The notes beneath the pieces are model-generated. The model saw only the letters and a program-made list of their open reading frames with translations, had not been told where the DNA came from and did not search any database. A program made the position numbers and the translations under genes. Positions 14,064 through 19,656 of a stretch of DNA of 19,656 nucleotides are shown piece by piece. The number at the start of each line of letters is the position of its first letter. Positions within the stretch are counted from its first letter, which is position 1. This DNA is from DASYRM01 sp035646375 (GTDB lineage Bacteria; Acidobacteriota; Vicinamibacteria; Vicinamibacterales; UBA2999): NCBI GenBank assembly GCA_035646375.1, contig DASRPM010000090.1:1-19656 (forward strand). The letters are read 5' to 3'.

Positions 14064-15470
14064 ATGAAGGGCAGACGGACGCGGTCCGCGCTCGTGATCG
14101 GCGTCGCGTCGGTTGCGCTGTCAATGCCCGTCCGCTCCCAGCCCTCGCCGTCTGCCGTCATCGCGCCGATCCCGTTCGCCGAAGCCAGGCAGATCTTCCA
14201 GGTGCTTCGCGAGGACCTGCTCCCGGAAGCGCTCAAGGCGCGCACCCCGCCCGAGCTCGAAACGATGTGGACGCGCTGGGTCGAGACGCGCGATGCCGCG
14301 ATTCGCCAGCGGGTCGTGCAGGGCGACGAGGATTCGGTCATCAATCTGCTGTTGTTCGGAACGACGTTCACCAAACGGCTGCGGCCGACCGACAGCGATC
14401 TGGAAGCGCTCGTCACGCGTCCCGCGGTGGGGATGGCCGCACTGCGCCCTCGGGTGGACGACTTCATTGCCGCGGTGACGTCTCCTGGAAACGACGAGCG
14501 CCTCCAGTTCGCGCGCGGTGTGATTCTTCGCGCGGGCATCGATCCCCCAACGGCGGCCGGAACGGATCAGGTGCGCCGGTATCTCGAGGAGCGTATTCGA
14601 GCGGTGGCGGCGGGCAGCACGGCGGCATCGCAGGCGGCAGGTGCAGTCGCCGGCTCTCTCGCGACGTCGAATGCCTACCGCGAGCGCGGCCTTTCGTCGG
14701 ACACCTCTCTGCTCGTGGACTATGGCGTCGATCGCGCACTCGAGGCCGCGGCGCGTTCGCGCCCGATGGCCGCCGCGGTACGGCGAGTGGCGATCGTGGG
14801 GCCTGGCCTCGACTTCACGGACAAGCTCGCGGGCTACGATTTCTACCCGCAACAGACGATTCAGCCGTTCGCGCTGATCGACTCCCTGATCCGTCACGGG
14901 CTCAGCGATCCGTCCAGTCTGCGGGTGACAGCCTTCGATCTCAGTCCACGAGTGATCCAGCATCTCGAGACGGCTCGTACGCGCGCTGCCGCGGGGACGC
15001 CGTACGATTTGGTGCTGCCCCGGAACCTCGATCGTTCGTGGACGCCAGGACTGGTGGCGTACTGGCAGCGGCTTGGCGACCGCATCGGCGACGAAGCGCC
15101 TGCGGTCACGCCACCAGCGACCGCCGGGCGCGTACAGGTGCGCGGCGTGCGCGTGCGCCCATCGGCCGTTCTCGCCACCGCGACGCGCGACCTGAACATC
15201 GTGCTCCAGAGGGAGGAGAGGCCGGCCTCCGAGAAATTCGATCTTCTGATCGCGACCAATATCCTCGTGTACTACGACACGTTCGAGCAGTCGCTTGCCT
15301 TGGCGAACATCGCGAGCATGCTCAAGCCAGGCGGCTTGTTCCTGACGAATACACGCGTGGTGCTGCTTCCCGGGAGTCCCATCCGGTCCGCCGGTTATAC
15401 CGACTCGGTCTACACGACCGGCCCAGGGGGCGATGAAACCGGCGACCGCGTCTGGTGGTACGAGCGGTAA
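14064..15470 (+). CDS. Exported protein with a class I methyltransferase-like domain
   Basis: This 468-residue protein has a signal peptide (1-26, ending MPVRSQ), a helical N-terminal region (about 36-235) and a C-terminal Rossmann-like domain. RVAIVGPGLDF (241-251) looks like motif I of SAM-dependent methyltransferases, with VTAFDLSPRVIQHLE (288-302, D292) as the motif II acidic strand. KFDLLIATNILVYYD (391-405) followed by LANIASMLKPGGLFL (413-427) closely resembles the corresponding CheR-type region. SAM is not known to be available outside the cytoplasm, so an exported methyltransferase is paradoxical. The signal might be an anchor with the domain inside, the domain may bind another ligand, or it may have lost activity. 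It appears to have its own promoter and lies after the small secreted gene. No partner is obvious. Confidence 0.7.
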   Translation: MKGRRTRSALVIGVASVALSMPVRSQPSPSAVIAPIPFAEARQIFQVLREDLLPEALKARTPPELETMWTRWVETRDAAIRQRVVQGDEDSVINLLLFGTTFTKRLRPTDSDLEALVTRPAVGMAALRPRVDDFIAAVTSPGNDERLQFARGVILRAGIDPPTAAGTDQVRRYLEERIRAVAAGSTAASQAAGAVAGSLATSNAYRERGLSSDTSLLVDYGVDRALEAAARSRPMAAAVRRVAIVGPGLDFTDKLAGYDFYPQQTIQPFALIDSLIRHGLSDPSSLRVTAFDLSPRVIQHLETARTRAAAGTPYDLVLPRNLDRSWTPGLVAYWQRLGDRIGDEAPAVTPPATAGRVQVRGVRVRPSAVLATATRDLNIVLQREERPASEKFDLLIATNILVYYDTFEQSLALANIASMLKPGGLFLTNTRVVLLPGSPIRSAGYTDSVYTTGPGGDETGDRVWWYER

Positions 15471-15477
15471 GGAAGAA

Positions 15478-15505
15478 GGCTTCGGGCTTCAGGCTTCGGG
15501 GTTCA
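15478..15505. repeat. Heptamer tandem repeat before the PQQ dehydrogenase
   Basis: Four 7-base units read GGCTTCG, GGCTTCA, GGCTTCG, GGGTTCA. The array starts seven bases after the stop of the methyltransferase-like gene. Unit length, copy number and the alternating last base mirror the array at 8671-8701. The rest of the gap to 15594 holds the predicted promoter and ribosome-binding site. Confidence 0.6.
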
Positions 15506-15529
15506 GGTGCAAGAGGGGCCAAGCCTGAA

Positions 15530-15558
15530 TTGACACGAGTCTGCGTGCGGCACAAGAT
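15530..15558 (+). promoter_or_regulatory. Probable promoter of the PQQ dehydrogenase operon
   Basis: A perfect TTGACA (15530-15535) is followed by 17 bases and CAAGAT (15553-15558), a weak -10 box that keeps the key A and T. Transcription would start near 15565, giving a 30-base leader that contains GGAGG at 15584-15588, six bases before the ATG. Confidence 0.5.
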
Positions 15559-15594
15559 CCAGCCGCGTACCCTGTCGTTCTGCGGAGGCATTGC

Positions 15595-17604
15595 ATGGTC
15601 AGACCTGGTCGTCGGCACGCGCTCGTTCTTGGTCTCGTCGTCGGGTTGGCAGCGTGGTCGCTCACGGGCATCGGGCAGACCGGGGCGAAGAACGGCGAGT
15701 GGCGCGCCTATCGCGGTGACGAGGCCAGCACCGCCTACTCCGCGGCGGACCTCATCACGCGCGACAACGTGAAGAACCTCCAGGTGGCCTGGACTTGGAA
15801 GTTCGACAATTTCGGCAGCACGGCCTCCGAGACGTTGAATACCCAGACCACCCCGCTGATGGTGGACGGCGTGCTCTACTTCACGGCCGGCGCCCGCCGC
15901 AGCGTCGTGGCGGCGAAAGCCGACACCGGCGAGACGCTCTGGACCTGGCGGCCCGACGAGGGCGCGCGCTTCGACCAGGCGCCGCGCAAGGTGCACCGCG
16001 GCGTCGCCTATTGGACCGACGGCAAGGAAAGCCGCGTCGTGGTGGTGACGCCGGGCTTCCAGCTGGTCGCGCTCGACGCGAAGACCGGCCGCCAGGTGCC
16101 GGGCTTCGGCAGCAACGGCATCGTCGATCTGTTCACGCAGCTCGACAACGACACCAAGCTCGATCCCACCGGCCGCATCGGCAACAGCTCGCCGCCGGTG
16201 ATCTCGAACGACGTCATCGTCGTGGGCCCGGCGCTCACGCCGGGCGGGCGCGTCAACATCGCCAACGTCAAGGCCGACATCATGGCCTTCGACGTCCGCA
16301 CCGGCAAGAAGCTCTGGACGTTCCACACCGTGCCGCGCGACGGCGAGCCCGGCGCCGAGACGTGGCTCGGCGACTCGCGGCAGTACACCGGCAACGCCGG
16401 CATCTGGGGGCCGTTCTCGGCCGACCCCGCGCTCGGCTACGTGTATCTGAGCGTCGAGTCCGCCACCAACGACGTCTACGGCGGCCACCGGCCCGGCAAC
16501 AACCTCTACTCCGACTCGCTGGTGTGCCTCGACATCAAGACCGGCAAGAAGATCTGGCACCAGCAGCTGGTGCACCACGACATCTGGGACTACGACATGC
16601 CGCCGGCGCCGATCCTCATCGACCTGACGGTGGACGGGAAGCCCGTGAAGGCGGTGGTGCAGCTGACGAAGCAGGCGTTCGCCTACGTGTTCGATCGCAC
16701 CAACGGCCAGCCGGTCTGGCCGTGGCCCGAGACGCCGGTCGGCAAGAGCGATGTGCCGAAGGAGTGGACGGCGCCCACGCAGCCGATTCCGTCGAAGCCG
16801 CCGGCGTTCGACCTGCAGGGCATCAAGACCGACGACCTGATTGACTTCACGCCGGAGCTGCGCGCCGAGGCGATCAAGGCGCTCCAGGGCTGGACGCTGG
16901 GTCCGCTCTACACGCCGCCGTCGCTGGTCACGCCAACCAACAAGGGCACGATCGTCGTGCCCGGGTTCGGCGGCGGCGCGAACTGGCCGGGCGGCGCGTC
17001 GGACCCTGAGACCGGCTTCGTCTACGTCGGCTCCAACACCAACCCGACGGCCATCGGCCTCGAGCCCAACAACGACCGCGTCCGGTCGCGGGTCGATTCC
17101 GATTACACGATGACGGGGACCTTGCCGACGGTGCGTGGTCTGCGCGTGCTCAAGCCGCCGTACGGGCGTATCACCGCCTACAACATGAACCGCGGCGAGA
17201 TTGCGTGGCAGATTCCCAACGGCGACACGCCGCAGGCGGTGAAGGACAACCCCGCGCTCAAGGGCGTGAACATCCCCAAGACCGGCAACGCCTCGCAGGC
17301 CGGGCTGCTCGTGACCAAGACGCTGCTCTTTGCCGGCGAGGGTCCGGGCGGCGGCGCCGTGTTCCACGCCTACGACAAGGCCACCGGCGCCGACATCTGG
17401 CAGACGGCGATTCCCGGTCCCCAGACGAGCCTGCCGATGACCTACGTCCATCAGGGCCGTCAATACGTCGTCGTGGGCGTGCGTGGCAACGCGGCAAACG
17501 GCAGCGGAGCGCAGCTGATCGCGTTTGCGCTGCCGCGACCGGCGCCCGCTGGTGGCGCTCCGGCAGGTCGCGGCCGCGGGGCGGGTCCAGCCGCGGAGAA
17601 CTGA
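15595..17604 (+). CDS. PQQ-dependent dehydrogenase, quinoprotein glucose dehydrogenase type
   Basis: This 669-residue eight-bladed quinoprotein has one N-terminal hydrophobic segment (about 8-24), a signal or anchor, and then WRAYRGDEASTAYSAADLI, the usual first blade. Tryptophan-docking motifs are repeated (GETLWTW, GKKLWTF, GKKIWHQQ). VHHDIWDYDMPPAPILIDL at 326-344 matches the catalytic segment of the glucose-dehydrogenase branch, with D332 as the probable catalytic aspartate and D334 two residues on. The PQQ-adjacent cysteine pair of methanol dehydrogenases is absent, and it lacks the five-helix membrane domain of Gcd. It likely oxidises a sugar or cyclic polyol in the periplasm and passes electrons to the cytochrome c encoded next. 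Start and GGAGG site are clear. The C-terminus is a low-complexity Pro/Ala/Gly/Arg tail. Substrate is not determined. Confidence 0.88.
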   Translation: MVRPGRRHALVLGLVVGLAAWSLTGIGQTGAKNGEWRAYRGDEASTAYSAADLITRDNVKNLQVAWTWKFDNFGSTASETLNTQTTPLMVDGVLYFTAGARRSVVAAKADTGETLWTWRPDEGARFDQAPRKVHRGVAYWTDGKESRVVVVTPGFQLVALDAKTGRQVPGFGSNGIVDLFTQLDNDTKLDPTGRIGNSSPPVISNDVIVVGPALTPGGRVNIANVKADIMAFDVRTGKKLWTFHTVPRDGEPGAETWLGDSRQYTGNAGIWGPFSADPALGYVYLSVESATNDVYGGHRPGNNLYSDSLVCLDIKTGKKIWHQQLVHHDIWDYDMPPAPILIDLTVDGKPVKAVVQLTKQAFAYVFDRTNGQPVWPWPETPVGKSDVPKEWTAPTQPIPSKPPAFDLQGIKTDDLIDFTPELRAEAIKALQGWTLGPLYTPPSLVTPTNKGTIVVPGFGGGANWPGGASDPETGFVYVGSNTNPTAIGLEPNNDRVRSRVDSDYTMTGTLPTVRGLRVLKPPYGRITAYNMNRGEIAWQIPNGDTPQAVKDNPALKGVNIPKTGNASQAGLLVTKTLLFAGEGPGGGAVFHAYDKATGADIWQTAIPGPQTSLPMTYVHQGRQYVVVGVRGNAANGSGAQLIAFALPRPAPAGGAPAGRGRGAGPAAEN

Positions 17605-17611
17605 GCGCCGC

Positions 17612-17701
17612 TGTGGCAGGGTAGGCGGGGTGAGCAGGGTGAGCAGGGTGGGCAATTTGGGTCAGGTGGGCCAGGTAGGCCGGGTGGGCCGGGTGGGGAG
17701 A
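17612..17701. repeat. Nonamer tandem repeat overlapping the cytochrome c start
   Basis: About ten 9-base units follow GTGGGCC(A/G)G, among them GTGAGCAGG twice, GTGGGCCAG, GTAGGCCGG and GTGGGCCGG. The phase matches the cytochrome c reading frame, and several units start with GTG, so many alternative start codons exist. The same unit in reverse orientation forms the array before fhcD. Confidence 0.65.
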
Positions 17702-18457
17702 ACACTTCTTGTTCTCGCGACGGTAGTGCTGGCGGCGGCAACAAGCGTGTCCGCACAGCAGCACGAGACGGCGGCGGACGTCGAGGACGGCGGGCGTGCG
17801 TTCCGCGCGTCGTGCGCCAACTGCCACGGGCAGGATGGCGATCAGGTGCCGGGCGTCGATCTCGGGCGCGGGCAATTCAAGCGCGCGCAGACCGATCAGG
17901 ATCTGGTCGGCATCATCCAGAAGGGCATCCCCAACACCGGCATGCCGGCCACGAACATGAGCCCCGAGCAGGCCGCGCGCGTGGTGGCCTACCTGCGTTC
18001 GGTGGCGGCCTCGAAGCGCAGCGGCGCGGTGGCGGGTGACGCACTGCGCGGCAAGGCGGTGGTGGACGGCAAGGGCGGGTGCCTGAGCTGCCATCGCGTC
18101 GGCGCCCAGGGCTCGCGCGTGGGTCCCGACTTGAGCGGCATCGGCCTGCGGCGCCGCGCGGTGGAGCTGGAGCAGTCGCTGCTCGATCCCGAGGCCGACG
18201 TACAGGTGAACAACCGCACCTATCGCGTCGTGGCGAAAGACGGCGCCGCCACGACCGGACGGCTGCTCAACATCGACAGCTTCAGCGTCCAGCTGCTCGA
18301 CTCGAAGGAGCAGCTGCGCTCGTTCCTCAAGGCGGACCTGCGCGAGCACGGCTTCGCGGCGTCGCCGATGCCCTCGTTCAAGGCGCGGCTGAGCGCGCAG
18401 GAGATTGCCGACGTCGTCGGCTACCTCGTGACCCTCAAGGACAGGACGGCCCAATGA
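17684..18457 (+). CDS. Secreted diheme cytochrome c
   Basis: This protein, about 257 residues from GTG 17684, has a signal peptide (TLLVLATVVLAAATSVSAQ) and two heme c sites: CANCH (44-48) and CLSCH (133-137). M87 or M92 and M229 are likely axial ligands. The second half, from GKAVVDGKGGCLSCHRVG through GSRVGPDLSGIG, LEQSLLDPEADV and LSAQEIADVVGYL, matches the Pirellula/Verrucomicrobium-type heme-binding domain (TIGR02603-like). It probably takes electrons from one or both flanking PQQ dehydrogenases. The start is uncertain because in-frame GTG codons recur every nine bases inside the repeat array (17630, 17639, 17648, 17666, 17684, 17693); 17684 was chosen to give a normal signal peptide. 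The stop overlaps the next start by four bases (ATGA). Confidence 0.85.
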   Translation: MGRVGRTLLVLATVVLAAATSVSAQQHETAADVEDGGRAFRASCANCHGQDGDQVPGVDLGRGQFKRAQTDQDLVGIIQKGIPNTGMPATNMSPEQAARVVAYLRSVAASKRSGAVAGDALRGKAVVDGKGGCLSCHRVGAQGSRVGPDLSGIGLRRRAVELEQSLLDPEADVQVNNRTYRVVAKDGAATTGRLLNIDSFSVQLLDSKEQLRSFLKADLREHGFAASPMPSFKARLSAQEIADVVGYLVTLKDRTAQ

Positions 18458-19656
18458 CGGCGCGTGTGCTCGCTCTCGTCGTGCTCGCCGCGGCTTCGCT
18501 GCAGGCGCAGGTGACGTTCGATCGCATCCTGCACCCGGAGAAGGAACCGCAGAACTGGTTGAGCTATTCCGGCTCGCTGTTCAACCACCGCTTCAGCCCC
18601 CTCACGCAGATCACCACGGCCAACGCCAGGAACCTCGAGCTGCAGTGGATCTGGCAGGCCAAGTCGCTCGAGAAGTACGAGGCGACGTCGATCGTGGTGG
18701 ACGGCGTGCTCTACACGGTGCAGGCGCCGAACGACGTGGTGGCGCTCGACGCCGTCACCGGCCGGCCGTACTGGACCTTCACCTACGAGAACCTGCCGGA
18801 CGCGCGCAACTGCTGCGGCCGCGTCAACCGCGGCGTGGCGGTGCTGGGCGACCGCGTCTACATGGGCACCCTCGACGCCCATCTGGTGGCGCTCGACGCC
18901 AAGACCGGGAGGCTGGTGTGGAAGACGCAGGTCGCGAAGACCGGCGACCGCTACGCCATCACGCTCGCGCCGACGATCGTGAAGGACAAGGTGATCATCG
19001 GGACCGCGGGCGGTGACTTCGGCGCGCATCGCGGCATCATCGCGGCCTACGACGCCGATTCCGGGAAGGAGCTGTGGCGCTTCTACACCATCCCCGGCCC
19101 CGGCGAGCCCGGCAACGAGACGTGGTCGGGCGAGTCGTGGAAAGTGGGCGGCGCCGGCGTGTGGAACAGCGGCGCCTACGACCCCGAGACGAACCTCGTG
19201 TTCTTCGGCACCGGCAACCCGGCGCCGGACTGGGACGGCCGCTCGCGGCTCGGCGACAACCTGTATAGCGACAGTGTCGTGGCGCTCGACGCCGACACCG
19301 GCAAGTTGAAGTGGCATTACCAGTTCACGCCGCACGACGAGGTGGATTACGACTCCACACAGGTGCCGGTGCTGGCCGACATCCAGTGGCGCGGCCGGCC
19401 GCGCAAGGTGATGCTCTGGGCCAACCGCAACGGGCTGGCCTACGTGCTCGATCGCGTCACCGGCGAGTTCCTGCTCGGCAAGCCGTTCGTGAAGGTGAAC
19501 TGGATGGACGGCTTCGATCCCAAGGGGCGGCCGCAGCGCGTGCCGGGCAAGATTCCGACCAAGGAAGGCTCGATGGTGATGCCGACGGTGCTCGGCGCCA
19601 CCAACTGGGCGCCGCCCTCGTACAGCCCGCGCACCGGGCTCTTCTACGTCGGCGCG
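18454..19656 (+). CDS. PQQ-dependent dehydrogenase, methanol/ethanol type (3' end missing)
   Basis: The first 401 residues of a quinoprotein alcohol dehydrogenase are in the window. A signal peptide (1-19) precedes NWLSYSGSLFNHRFSPLTQI. The vicinal cysteines C120-C121 (RNCCGR) form the disulfide ring over PQQ typical of this family. The metal site reads D188 (GGDFGAHRG, where relatives have Glu), N255 (GTGNPAPDW) and D298 with D300 in TPHDEVDYD. D298 is the catalytic position, and the extra aspartate two residues on is the signature linked to lanthanide dependence. R324 in WANRNG is also conserved. It begins in ATGA overlap with the cytochrome c stop, so the two are translated together. The substrate is an alcohol, but methanol specifically cannot be inferred. 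A fused C-terminal cytochrome, found in some relatives, would lie beyond the window. Confidence 0.9.
   Translation, partial: MTARVLALVVLAAASLQAQVTFDRILHPEKEPQNWLSYSGSLFNHRFSPLTQITTANARNLELQWIWQAKSLEKYEATSIVVDGVLYTVQAPNDVVALDAVTGRPYWTFTYENLPDARNCCGRVNRGVAVLGDRVYMGTLDAHLVALDAKTGRLVWKTQVAKTGDRYAITLAPTIVKDKVIIGTAGGDFGAHRGIIAAYDADSGKELWRFYTIPGPGEPGNETWSGESWKVGGAGVWNSGAYDPETNLVFFGTGNPAPDWDGRSRLGDNLYSDSVVALDADTGKLKWHYQFTPHDEVDYDSTQVPVLADIQWRGRPRKVMLWANRNGLAYVLDRVTGEFLLGKPFVKVNWMDGFDPKGRPQRVPGKIPTKEGSMVMPTVLGATNWAPPSYSPRTGLFYVGA

Noticed and set aside
15322..17655. A 777-codon open frame on the minus strand opposite the PQQ dehydrogenase
   Set aside because: Its product is rich in Arg, His, Val and Ala with no recognisable domain, and the plus strand encodes a clear quinoprotein. 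Such long antisense frames are expected in GC-rich genes.

Overview
The window is GC-rich, densely packed bacterial DNA. It most resembles the chromosome of an Acidobacteriota member, perhaps Vicinamibacteria-like. The reasons are two members of the TIGR03435 'VAS-K-PS' secreted family, a PadR regulator coupled to a membrane protein, several PQQ dehydrogenases with cytochrome c, and many small secreted enzymes with short signal peptides. This placement is inference; there is no rRNA or tRNA gene in the window to settle it.

Layout. 1-383: the 3' end of a 2-keto-4-pentenoate hydratase-like gene on the plus strand. 405-4071, minus strand: a padR-type regulator, a membrane protein and a TIGR03435 protein form a tight operon. 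They are followed by a secreted double-VOC (glyoxalase-fold) protein and a TIGR03435 pseudogene broken by an internal deletion. 4138-10914, plus strand: a formyltransferase/hydrolase (Fhc) cluster in the order fhcB, secreted metallo-beta-lactamase-fold hydrolase, fhcA, fhcD, fhcC, GNAT acetyltransferase. 10938-12439, minus strand: an exported aldose epimerase-like protein followed by a secreted YCII-domain protein. 12467-15470, plus strand: a Tat-exported SMP-30/gluconolactonase, a small secreted protein of unknown function, and an exported protein with a methyltransferase-like fold. 15595-19656, plus strand: a quinoprotein (PQQ) dehydrogenase of the glucose-dehydrogenase type, a diheme cytochrome c, and a second PQQ dehydrogenase of the methanol/ethanol type that runs off the window.

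How the genes may work together. Two themes can be read. The first is one-carbon metabolism: Fhc moves formyl groups from tetrahydromethanopterin to a methanofuran-type carrier and releases formate, and the terminal PQQ alcohol dehydrogenase carries the DYD signature linked to lanthanide use. The second is periplasmic sugar oxidation: a mutarotase-like epimerase, a sugar-type PQQ dehydrogenase, a lactonase and cytochrome c. Both links rest on gene neighbourhood and family membership.

Non-coding structure stands out. The divergent padR/fhcB promoter region has overlapping -35 boxes and a near-perfect 20-bp palindrome. Several genes at transcription-unit starts have a -10-like box 6-9 bases before the start codon, which suggests leaderless mRNAs, whereas several other genes carry a clear GGAGG-type site. 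The intergenic gaps hold three related hairpins, heptamer tandem repeats and nonamer tandem repeats. One nonamer array overlaps the start region of the cytochrome c gene. I saw no CRISPR array, insertion sequence or phage gene.
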